From JACDAN01 sp963721345 (GTDB lineage Bacteria > Actinomycetota > Thermoleophilia > Gaiellales > Gaiellaceae), in assembly GCA_963721345.1 (NCBI GenBank), contig CAVRIT010000001.1, forward strand, positions 1,984,001 to 2,048,000: 64,000 nt of DNA, read 5' to 3'. The notes beneath the pieces are model-generated. The model worked only from the letters and a program-made list of their open reading frames with translations, was not told the DNA's origin and did no database searches. Of this stretch, positions 50,757 through 57,814 are shown one piece after another. A program made the position numbers and the translations under genes. The stretch's first letter is position 1, and each line of letters begins with the position of its first letter.

Positions 50757-51749
50757 GTGAAGCGTGTTCGGTTTGCTCCCAGCCCGACCGGGTCGCTCCA
50801 CGTCGGAAACGCACTGAGCGCGGTGATCAACCGGCGGGAGGGCGAGCAACTGATGCTGCGGATCGATGACACCGACGTCACGCGCAACGTCGCGGGCGGG
50901 GCGGAGGCGATCCTTCGTGACCTCAAGTGGCTCGGCGTCGCGTGGGAAGACGGGCCCGTTCGCCAGAGCGAGCGGCAGGACCGGTATCGCGAGGCGGCGG
51001 AGCAGCTCGGCGGCGAGCGCTTCGGCCGTACGACGCTCCTCCGTGAGGACGGCACCGCGACCTACCACCTGGCGAGCGTCGTGGACGACGCGAACTTCGG
51101 GATCACTCACGTCTACCGCGGCAACGACCACCGGCCGAACGAGGAGCTGCACCGGCGGCTGCACGAAGCGCTCGGCACGAAGCCACCGGAGTACGTTCAC
51201 CATGGCCTGATCCTCGGCGAGGACGGCAAGAAGCTCTCGAAGCGCGCCGAGGGCGCCACCGTCGAGTCGCTGCGCGAGCTCGGGATCCCGGCCGAGGCTG
51301 TCCGTCGGTACCTCGAAGAGCTCGGGATTCCGCGCCACGACGTCCACTACGACCTCCCGAGAATCCGCCGCCTGTCGGTGGAGGCGATCGAGGCGATGCC
51401 GGACGACGAACTGGCGGACCGCGTCGCTGTTCCCCTGTCGGCCGTTCCGGCAGCGCGCGGCGCACGCGATCTGAGCGAGGCGCGCGACTACGCCGCGCAA
51501 GTGCTGGAAGCCCCTCCGCCGCAGACGACCTCGGCGCCCGAGACGCTCGAGCGCTTCAAGGAGCTGGCGGGCGGCGAGCCCCGTGCGGTGATCCGCGAGC
51601 TGAAGGCGGTGGGAGGCGACCTGCGCGCTCTCCGACTCGCATTGACGGGGCGCGACAAGGGCCCGGAGCTAGCGGCGATACTGGCCGCGCTGTCCGAGGA
51701 GGAAGCGCTGCGCCGTGTCGATCAGGCTCTACAACACACTCACTCGTAG
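50757..51749 (+). CDS. gltX: Compact glutamyl-tRNA synthetase-like protein
   Basis: A class I GlxRS-like protein of only 330 residues (typical GluRS is about 460-490). It has the HIGH motif as FAPSPTGSLHVGNALSA, the catalytic-fold segment GTATYHLASVVDD, THVYRGNDHRPN, and the KMSKS loop as DGKKLSKRAEG. The CP insert normally found between the first half of the Rossmann fold and the YHLASVVDD strand is cut by about 75 residues. The anticodon-binding part is reduced to about 110 residues but still ends with a GluRS-like RLALTGRDKGPELAAIL helix. It could be a minimal GluRS or a tRNA-modifying GluQ-RS analogue. GTG at 50757 is clear. Confidence 0.75.
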   Translation: MKRVRFAPSPTGSLHVGNALSAVINRREGEQLMLRIDDTDVTRNVAGGAEAILRDLKWLGVAWEDGPVRQSERQDRYREAAEQLGGERFGRTTLLREDGTATYHLASVVDDANFGITHVYRGNDHRPNEELHRRLHEALGTKPPEYVHHGLILGEDGKKLSKRAEGATVESLRELGIPAEAVRRYLEELGIPRHDVHYDLPRIRRLSVEAIEAMPDDELADRVAVPLSAVPAARGARDLSEARDYAAQVLEAPPPQTTSAPETLERFKELAGGEPRAVIRELKAVGGDLRALRLALTGRDKGPELAAILAALSEEEALRRVDQALQHTHS

Positions 51750-52989
51750 GCCCGACGAGCTGCCCGAGCCGCCCGGGCCGGTTCGCATGTACCTCTGCGG
51801 CCCGACCGTGAACGCCCGGGCGCACATCGGGAATGCGCGGCCCTTCGTGCTCGGCATGTGGCTGAGGTCGTGGCTTCGACAGCGGGGGTACGAGGCGATT
51901 TTCGTCCACAACATCACCGACATCAACGACAAGATCTACGAGGCGGCGCCCGGGTCGAGCGCCGAGCTCGCCGAGCAGGTGACCCAGTGGTACCTGGAGG
52001 ACAGCGAAGCCTTCGGCCTCGGCATGCCGGATCACCTGCCCAGGGCGACGGAGGTGATTCCGCAGATCATCCGGTTCATCGAGGAGCTGATCGAGCGCGG
52101 CTACGCCTACGCGGTCGAAGGGGACGTGTACTTCCGCGTCGGCCGCGATTCCGAGTACGGGCGGCTCTCCGGCCAGCGCCCGGATCAGGTCGAGGAGCAG
52201 GAGCCGAACCCGCTCAAGGAAGATCCGCGCGACTTCGCCCTCTGGAAGGCCAACAAGCCGGACGAGGACACCTGGTGGGAGTCGCCGTGGGGGAGAGGCC
52301 GCCCCGGCTGGCACATCGAGTGCTCGGTGATGGCGGAGGAGCTGCTCGGGCCGGTGTTCGAGATCCACGGCGGCGGGCTCGACCTCGTCTTCCCACACCA
52401 CGAGAACGAGCTCGCGCAGTCCCGGGCGCTCGGCCACGAATTTGCGCGGATCTGGGCACACAACGGCCTCCTTCGCTTCACCGACGCGAAGATGTCGAAG
52501 TCGCTCGGGAACGTCGTCACCACCGACAAGGCGCTCGAAGATTGGGGCCGCGAGACGCTGCTGTTGCTCTTCCTCGGCGCGCACTGGCGGAAGCCGATGG
52601 ACTTCTCGGAGGAGACCCTCGAGCAGGCCGCCTCGCGCGGCGATCGCTTTCGGGAGGTCTTCCGCAATCCGTCCGAAGCCGCGCCGTCGGACGCCTGGGA
52701 CCGGTTTGCCGCGGCGCTCGACGACGACTTCAACACGCCCGAGGCGGTCGCGGTGATGCACGAGTGGCGGGACCACGAGCTGCTGCGGCGGGCGCTTGCC
52801 GTCTTCGGTCTGGAGTCGCTGGCCGAGAGCGAGGAGGCGCCGGCCGAGCTGGACGAGCTCGCGCGACGGCGCCAGGAGGCGCGCGCCGGCGGCGACTTCG
52901 AGGAGGCCGACCGGCTCCGCGACGAGATCGCCGAGGCCGGGTGGGAGGTCCGGGACGCCCCGGACGGCTTCCGGCTCGTGCGGAAGTGA
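51715..52989 (+). CDS. cysS: Cysteinyl-tRNA synthetase
   Basis: CysS charges tRNA-Cys; related proteins (MshC) make mycothiol. This 424-residue protein has YLCGPTVNARAHIGNARPFV (zinc Cys and HIGH), VHNITDINDKIY, GWHIECSVMA (zinc Cys), GGGLDLVFPHHENE and the KMSKSLGN loop. A C-terminal helical domain ends in EADRLRDEIAEAGWEVRD, typical of CysRS rather than MshC. GTG at 51715 begins within the GluRS-like gene (35-base overlap). The stop overlaps rlmB. Confidence 0.94.
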   Translation: MSIRLYNTLTRRPDELPEPPGPVRMYLCGPTVNARAHIGNARPFVLGMWLRSWLRQRGYEAIFVHNITDINDKIYEAAPGSSAELAEQVTQWYLEDSEAFGLGMPDHLPRATEVIPQIIRFIEELIERGYAYAVEGDVYFRVGRDSEYGRLSGQRPDQVEEQEPNPLKEDPRDFALWKANKPDEDTWWESPWGRGRPGWHIECSVMAEELLGPVFEIHGGGLDLVFPHHENELAQSRALGHEFARIWAHNGLLRFTDAKMSKSLGNVVTTDKALEDWGRETLLLLFLGAHWRKPMDFSEETLEQAASRGDRFREVFRNPSEAAPSDAWDRFAAALDDDFNTPEAVAVMHEWRDHELLRRALAVFGLESLAESEEAPAELDELARRRQEARAGGDFEEADRLRDEIAEAGWEVRDAPDGFRLVRK

Positions 52990-53696
52990 CCGCCGACCAC
53001 GTCTACGGCCGGAACGCCGTCCGCGAGGCGGTGCGGGGCCCGCGCGACGTGCTCGAGCTGTGGGCGACGGAGCGCGCGGTTGCCGCCGAGCCTTGGCTGC
53101 GGGAGGAGGCCGGCGTCCGCGTGCAGGTCAAGCCCGAGCGGGCGCTGACCGAGGAGGCCGGCACGCGCGATCACCAGGGCGTCGTCGCGCGGGTCGCTCC
53201 CTATCGCTACGCGGACGCGTACGAGCTTGCCGCGACGGAGAGCCCTCTCCTGGTCTGCCTCGACCAGGTGACCGACCCACACAATCTCGGCGCTGTCATA
53301 CGCACCGCCGAGGGAGCCGGCGCCACGGGCGTCGTCGTGCCGGCACACGGTTCGGCTCGGGTGACGCCCGCCGTGTCCCGCGCCTCGGCCGGTGCTGTCG
53401 AGCACCTGCCTGTCGCAGTCGTGCCGAACCTCGCGCGTTACCTCACTGACGTGAAAGGCCCCGATCTCTGGGTCTGGGGCGCCGCCTCGGAAGAGGGAAC
53501 GCCGCTCTGGGACGCGGATCTCGAGGGCGGGCTCGCGGTGGTGCTCGGCGCGGAGGGTCGTGGTCTCAGGCCGCTCGTGCGCCGAACCTGCGACGCCATG
53601 GTCTCGATCCCGCTGGCCGGCCAGGTCGAGTCGCTCAACGTCAGCGTGGCGGCAGCGGTGCTGCTCTACGAAGCGCGAAGGCGCCGGCGTGCCTGA
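52986..53696 (+). CDS. rlmB: 23S rRNA/tRNA 2'-O-methyltransferase, TrmH/RlmB family
   Basis: A 236-residue SpoU-type methyltransferase with N-terminal substrate domain (VYGRNAVREAVRG) and the knotted SAM domain: LDQVTDPHNLGAVIRTAEGAGATGVV, VVLGAEGRGLRPLVRRTCD and SIPLAGQVESLNVSVAAAVLLYE. RlmB methylates G2251 of 23S rRNA in other bacteria. GTG at 52986 overlaps the cysS stop, and the 3' end overlaps the NYN gene by eight bases. Confidence 0.93.
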   Translation: MTADHVYGRNAVREAVRGPRDVLELWATERAVAAEPWLREEAGVRVQVKPERALTEEAGTRDHQGVVARVAPYRYADAYELAATESPLLVCLDQVTDPHNLGAVIRTAEGAGATGVVVPAHGSARVTPAVSRASAGAVEHLPVAVVPNLARYLTDVKGPDLWVWGAASEEGTPLWDADLEGGLAVVLGAEGRGLRPLVRRTCDAMVSIPLAGQVESLNVSVAAAVLLYEARRRRRA

Positions 53697-54126
53697 CCCG
53701 ACGCTCTACCTCTTCGACGGCTACAACCTCCTGCACGCAGCCGGAATCGAGGACCGCCGCGAGCTCGTCGACGTGCTTGCCAGCTTCGTCGCGCTCCGCG
53801 GGGCGCGAGGCGTCGTGGTGTTCGACGGGGTGGGCGCCGACGAACGTCGCGGTCAGCTCGAGGTTCGGTTCGTGCCACATGCCGACGCCCTGCTCGAGCG
53901 GCTCGCAGCGGAGCACCGCGACCGCGAACGCGTCTGCCTGGTCTCGTCCGACGAAGCCGTCCGCGGCACGTCGGGACAGGAGGTGGCGAAGGTGAGCTCG
54001 CGGGACTTCGCGTCCGACCTGGCAGCGATCGAGCACCGTGAGGACGCCACGAGCAGGGTTGGCGAGCGCGTCGACGAAGAGACAAGGGCAAGGCTGGAGC
54101 AGATGCGCAGAGGTCCGGTCGAATAG
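53689..54126 (+). CDS. NYN-domain (YacP/Rae1-like) RNase
   Basis: A 145-residue PIN-like NYN-domain protein. It has YLFDGYNLLHA (metal-binding Asp/Asn), VVVFDGVGADERRG, VCLVSSDEAVRG with another acidic site, and SSRDFASDL. Family members such as Rae1 cleave mRNA on the ribosome. It follows cysS-rlmB as in many Gram-positive bacteria. A short stem (54140-54145/54152-54157) lies just after the stop. Confidence 0.88.
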   Translation: MPDPTLYLFDGYNLLHAAGIEDRRELVDVLASFVALRGARGVVVFDGVGADERRGQLEVRFVPHADALLERLAAEHRDRERVCLVSSDEAVRGTSGQEVAKVSSRDFASDLAAIEHREDATSRVGERVDEETRARLEQMRRGPVE

Positions 54127-54170
54127 GGACCTCCGCAAAGACCCGCCTTTTCGGGTCCGTTGCAAGACTC

Positions 54171-54199
54171 TTGTATTATCCGGCCAGTCCTGCTACTTT
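54171..54199 (+). promoter_or_regulatory. Weak candidate promoter of the sigma-factor gene
   Basis: TTGTAT (54171) and an extended -10, TGCTACTTT (54191-54199), are 17 bases apart, about 60 bp before the sigma gene. The match is moderate and this is by eye only. No gene is seen in the 135-bp gap. Confidence 0.3.
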
Positions 54200-54261
54200 C
54201 CTGGTCAAGTTGAGTGTGAGACTGGTCCGGCCGAGCGCCGTACCAGGTTCCCAGCGCACAC

Positions 54262-54927
54262 ATGGCCGCCAGACCCGCCACTCGCCTGACCCCAGCCCAG
54301 AGGGCCGAGCGGGAGCTCGAGGACCTCCAGCTCGTCATTCGAGCTCGCAACGGCGACGGGAAGTCGATGGACACGCTGATCCGCCGCTACACGGGCTTCG
54401 TCCGGCTGAAAGCGAGCTCGTACTTCCTCGCCGGCGGCGACTCGGAGGACTTGATCCAGGAAGGGCTGATCGGGCTCTACAAGGCCGTTCGAGACTTCCG
54501 CTCCGACAAGGAGACCTCGTTCCGGAGCTTCGCGGAGCTCTGCATCACCCGGCAGATCATCACGGCGATCAAGACGGCGACTCGTTTCAAGCACGCGCCG
54601 CTGAACACGTACGTCTCGTTCAGCCAGACGCCTGCCGGGCAGGAGTCCGAGGGCGACTGCACCCTCGGCGACGCCCTCCCGGGATCGATCGTCGACGAGC
54701 CCTCCGTCGTCGTCATCTCGACCGAGGAGTTGCAGAGCCTCGTCTTCTGCCTCGGGACCGGGCTGTCCAAGCTCGAGGCCGATGCACTCCGCCTCTACCT
54801 CGAGGGCTCGTCCTACGAAGAGATGGCCGAGGAGCTCGCGGTCGACACGAAGACGATCGACAACGCGCTCCAGCGCGTCAAGCGCAAGATCCAGCAGCAC
54901 CAGGAAACGCGCCAGGTCCTGCAGTAG
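54262..54927 (+). CDS. sigH: RNA polymerase sigma factor, SigH-like
   Basis: A 221-residue sigma-70-family factor resembling the SigH/Spo0H group: region 2 with YTGFVRLKASSYFLAGGDSEDLIQEGLIGLYKAVRDFR and FRSFAELCITRQIITAIKTATR, and region 4 with LSKLEADALRLYLEGSSYEEMAEELAVDTKTIDNALQRVKRKI. Region 3 is short. The order cysS-rlmB-NYN-sigH is shared with many Gram-positive bacteria. It is convergent with the CarH-like gene, three bases apart. Confidence 0.92.
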   Translation: MAARPATRLTPAQRAERELEDLQLVIRARNGDGKSMDTLIRRYTGFVRLKASSYFLAGGDSEDLIQEGLIGLYKAVRDFRSDKETSFRSFAELCITRQIITAIKTATRFKHAPLNTYVSFSQTPAGQESEGDCTLGDALPGSIVDEPSVVVISTEELQSLVFCLGTGLSKLEADALRLYLEGSSYEEMAEELAVDTKTIDNALQRVKRKIQQHQETRQVLQ

Positions 54928-54930
54928 CGC

Positions 54931-55791
54931 TCAGAGCTCGAGCGCGGCGCTAACCGGATCCGCGTCCAGCACGCGGATGCCGTCGAGGCCGTTCGCAGCA
55001 CCGGCGCCCGCCACCGCAACGGCGGTGGATCTGCCGATGTTGCGTAGCGCGGCGACGAGCGGCGTCAGTCGCCGCTTGCTCGTCGCTGACACGACCACGA
55101 GGTCGGGCTTCAAGCGCGATGCGGTCTCGGTCAGGCTTTCCACCGGGGTGTCCGGCCCGAGGTAGGTGATCCTCCAGCCGCGCCGGTGGAGGCTGAGCCC
55201 GAACGCGATCAGTCCGAGGTCGTGGAGCTCGCCGGGGGCGCAAGCCAGGATCGCCCGCGGCCCGCCTCCGGCATCCCAGCCCCGCGCGATCCCGAGCAGC
55301 CGGCCCCGGACGAGGTTGCTCGCGAAGTGCTCTTGCGCAACGGTCGCCTCGCCCGTCGACCAGCGTTCACCGAGGTCTGCGAGGTATGGCATCAGCACTT
55401 GGGCGAGAACCGTCTCGACGGTGAAGGCTGCAAGGAGCTCATCCAGGGCCTGTTGAGCGCCGGCCTCGTCGAACTCGTCCAGCGCGTCGCGTAGCCGAGC
55501 GGAGCCGGCATCGAGCTCCGGGCGGGCTTCGTCGCCGTCTCGCAGGGACGTGTCGCCGGCGCCGTCGACGGCACGGCGCGCAGCCTCCGCGGCGGCCAGA
55601 CCGTCCCGCAGGTGGCTCCGCATCAGCTCGACGCGCCGTTCGTCGGAGTCGGAGTAGAGACGGAAGCCGCCCTCGGAACGGGCGGGGCGGAGCAAGCCGT
55701 ACCGGCGCTCCCACGCACGCAAGAGCTCCGGTGCAACTCCCGTACGCCGGCTCAACTCGCCGATCCGGAGATATCCGCTGGGCGCCGCCAT
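54931..55791 (-). CDS. carH: CarH/LitR-type B12-dependent photoreceptor repressor
   Basis: A 286-residue regulator with an N-terminal MerR HTH (residues 7-75, YLRIGELSRRTGVAPELLRAWERRYGLL), a four-helix B12-binding-2 domain and a Rossmann cobalamin domain. The CarH-specific W-x9-EH motif is present (Trp144, Glu154, His155), and the lower-ligand ExHxxG motif follows at Glu188/His190. The Trp-to-His spacing of 46 equals that I recall for Thermus CarH (W131/H177). Adenosylcobalamin in the dark would give a DNA-binding tetramer that light breaks up. The residue after Trp144 is Ser, not His. ATG at 55791; divergent from the DUF378 gene. Confidence 0.92.
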   Translation of the reverse strand: MAAPSGYLRIGELSRRTGVAPELLRAWERRYGLLRPARSEGGFRLYSDSDERRVELMRSHLRDGLAAAEAARRAVDGAGDTSLRDGDEARPELDAGSARLRDALDEFDEAGAQQALDELLAAFTVETVLAQVLMPYLADLGERWSTGEATVAQEHFASNLVRGRLLGIARGWDAGGGPRAILACAPGELHDLGLIAFGLSLHRRGWRITYLGPDTPVESLTETASRLKPDLVVVSATSKRRLTPLVAALRNIGRSTAVAVAGAGAANGLDGIRVLDADPVSAALEL

Positions 55792-55799
55792 GGCCTCAT

Positions 55800-55876
55800 T
55801 GTACGGATTTTGTACAGACCATTGACAAGACGACTTGCGACTCTGTACATTCTCTGTACAAGCGTCGTACAAAGAG
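55800..55876. promoter_or_regulatory. Array of TGTACA-type boxes on an 11-bp grid (CarH operator)
   Basis: TGTACG (55800), TGTACA (55811), TTGACA (55822), TGTACA (55844), TGTACA (55855) and CGTACA (55866) all start at multiples of 11 bp; only the box at 55833 is unrecognisable. CarH binds tandem 11-bp direct repeats in a head-to-tail manner, so this is very probably its operator. The array covers the -35, -10 and start region of the rightward promoter and lies at the carH start. Confidence 0.85.
55822..55851 (+). promoter_or_regulatory. Promoter of the DUF378-fasciclin operon
   Basis: TTGACA at 55822 and TACATT at 55846 are separated by 18 bases, and the -10 overlaps a TGTACA box. Dark-state CarH bound here would block RNA polymerase. 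Confidence 0.7.
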
Positions 55877-55886
55877 GAGGGAACGC

Positions 55887-56126
55887 ATGAAGGGACTGAA
55901 CCTGATCACCGCCGTACTTCTCATCGTCGGCGGGCTGAACTGGGGCCTGGTCGCGATCGCCGAATGGGATCTCGTTGCCGCGATCGTCGGCGAGGAGTTC
56001 GGCGAGACGACCGCGCTCAGCCGGATCGTCTACGGCCTGGTCGGCCTGTCGGCCGTCTACCAGGCGACGCGGCTTCCGATGCTCGCGCGGCGGGAGCACC
56101 GCAATCCGTCAACCGCGGCCGCGTAG
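55887..56126 (+). CDS. DUF378 small membrane protein
   Basis: A 79-residue protein with two membrane helices (residues 4-24 and 42-62) and the DUF378 signature LNLITAVLLIVGGLNWGLVAI followed by IVYGLVGLSAVYQ. The family is unknown in function. ATG at 55887 follows AGGAGGG. Its promoter overlaps the CarH boxes, so expression should rise in light or when B12 is scarce. The fasciclin frame follows 29 bp downstream. Confidence 0.88.
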   Translation: MKGLNLITAVLLIVGGLNWGLVAIAEWDLVAAIVGEEFGETTALSRIVYGLVGLSAVYQATRLPMLARREHRNPSTAAA

Positions 56127-56155
56127 CGCCGCACCAACGAGAAGAGGAGAGGAAC

Positions 56156-56675
56156 ATGAAGACGCAATCGTTACCGGTTCACACTCGCGGCGCTCGGCGT
56201 CGCGGCACTCGCATCGATCGGCGCTGTAGGAGGCGCCGCCGCCTCGGCCGACCGGGCCGCGGCAGACAAGAACATCGTCCAGACGGCCAGCGATGCCGGT
56301 CAGTTCACCACGCTGATCGCCCTCGCCAAGCAGGCGGGACTCGCGGGCGCGCTGTCGGGGAGCGGGAAGCTGACTGTCTTCGCGCCGACCGACAAGGCGT
56401 TCGCCAAGGTGCCGAAGTCGACGCTCCGCAAGCTTCAGCGGAATCGCGCGATGCTTCGGGCGGTCCTCCTGTACCACGTCGTCAAGGGCGACGTGAAGGC
56501 GGCGAAGGTCGTCACCCTCCGCCGGGCGAAGACGCTGAACGGCGCATCCGTTCGGATCGGCGTCAAGGGTCAGCGCGTCTATCTCAACCGCACCACACGC
56601 GTCGTGAAGACGGACATCGCGGCCTCCAACGGCACGATCCACGTCATCGACAGCGTCCTGATTCCGCCGGCCTAG
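56156..56675 (+). pseudogene. Secreted fasciclin-domain protein with a frameshifted start
   Basis: ATG at 56156 follows a strong GAGAGGAAC Shine-Dalgarno but its frame soon becomes Arg-rich nonsense. The conserved frame (open from 56160) reads RFTLAALGVAALASIGAVGG as a signal peptide, then a single fasciclin domain: FTTLIALAKQAGL, KLTVFAPTDKAFAKVP, LLYHVVKGDVKA, NGTIHVIDSVLIPP. No start codon exists in that frame before 56409. Removing one T near 56171 would join them as MKTQSYRFTLAAL. So this is either an assembly indel, a recent mutation or recoding. Confidence 0.8.
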
Positions 56676-56692
56676 CCCGCGGAGAAGCGGGA

Positions 56693-56722
56693 GCGCCTCG
56701 GCTGGGGGTTTGGCCGGGGCGC
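56693..56722 (+). terminator. Terminator after the fasciclin gene
   Basis: A 10-bp stem with one G-T pair (56693-56702 with 56713-56722) is followed by TTT. It separates the CarH-controlled operon from the tRNA gene. Confidence 0.65.
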
Positions 56723-56754
56723 TTTCGCGCTTGTGTGCCTACCATGCGTGCGTC

Positions 56755-56827
56755 GCCGGAGTAGCTCAGCTGGTAGAGCAGCTGATTTGTAATCAGCAGG
56801 TCGTCGGTTCGAGTCCGACCTCCGGCT
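56755..56827 (+). tRNA. tRNA-Thr (anticodon TGT)
   Basis: A complete cloverleaf: acceptor GCCGGAG pairs with CTCCGGC, the D arm contains AGCTCAGCTGGTAGAGC, the anticodon stem GCTGA/TCAGC has loop TTTGTAA, and the T arm GTCGG-TTCGAGT-CCGAC is standard. The anticodon at 56788-56790 is TGT, reading ACA threonine codons. The CCA end is not encoded. Confidence 0.97.
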
Positions 56828-57785
56828 CTAGGCGTCGAGCGCACGCTCGAGGTCGGCCCAGAGCAAGTCGACGTCCTCGAGGCCGACGCTTAGACGGACG
56901 AGGTTGTCCGGCACACGGCCGGCTTCCCAGCGACCACGGGTCTCGAGCACCGACTCGACGCCTCCGAGGCTCGTGGCGTTCTTGATCAGCCGCGTGGACG
57001 TCTCGACTCGACGGGCCGCCTCCGCTCCGCCCGCGACGTCGAACGACATCAGGCCGCCGAACCCCGGATAGCGCACGCGCACGACGGCAGGATGCTCCTC
57101 CAGTCGGGCCGCGAGCTCGGTTGCCGACGCCGTGTGCCGCTCCATCCGCACTCGGAGTGTCTTCAGGCTCCGGCTCAGCAGCCACGCCGGATCCGGGGCG
57201 GCGACGATCCCCGTCCGGCCGCGCAGCTCGAGGAGCGACTCGTAGTCCCCGCGTTCCTTCGCCACGACAGCGCCGAGCAGCACGTCGTGGTGCCCGCCGA
57301 GGAACTTCGTCGCGGAGTGCAGGACGAAGTCGGCGCCCTGCTCGAGCGGGCGCAGGTAGACGGGCGTCGCGGCGGTCGAGTCGCAGACGACGGGAGCCGG
57401 ATGCGCGGCGGCCGCCTCGAGGTCGGGCATCGACAGCAGTCGGGTTCGACGGGGCTTCGAGCCATACGAGGTCGGCGCCCTCGGGCGGCGCTCCGGTCTG
57501 GTCGAACTCGACGACGCGGATCTCCCAGCGCTCGAGCATCCGCATCAGCACCGCCGTGCCGTAGTAGCAGTCGCTGGCGAGTGCGAGCGTCTTCCCGGGC
57601 TCGAGGACGGTCAGAACCAGGGCGGTGGCCGCGCCGGAGCCGGAGGGGAAGAGCAGCGCGTGCCCACCATCGAGCTCGCCGAGCGCCCGCTCGGCCTCGA
57701 CGCCGGCCGGATGGGCGTAGCGCTGGTAGTGGAACTCGCCCGGCTCACCGTCCTTGTAGGGCCAGATCGTCGAGCGGTCGAGCAT
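56828..57785 (-). pseudogene. Cys/Met-metabolism PLP enzyme (cystathionine gamma-synthase-like), frameshifted
   Basis: The first frame (ATG 57785) reads STIWPYKDGEPGEFHYQRYAHP, then LLFPSGSGAATAL and DLVWLEAPSNP. From about 57440 the homology continues in another frame: MPDLEAAAAHPAPVVCDSTAATPVYLRP, then SATKFLGGHHDVLLG with the PLP Lys, and a normal C-terminus. Deleting one A (minus strand, position 57440) restores SNPLLSMPDL exactly. Restored, the protein would be about 318 residues with all key residues, so an assembly error is as likely as decay. Its stop abuts the tRNA 3' end. Confidence 0.82.
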
Positions 57786-57814
57786 CACAGGCGACTCTAG
57801 TTAGGCTCCGCCGC

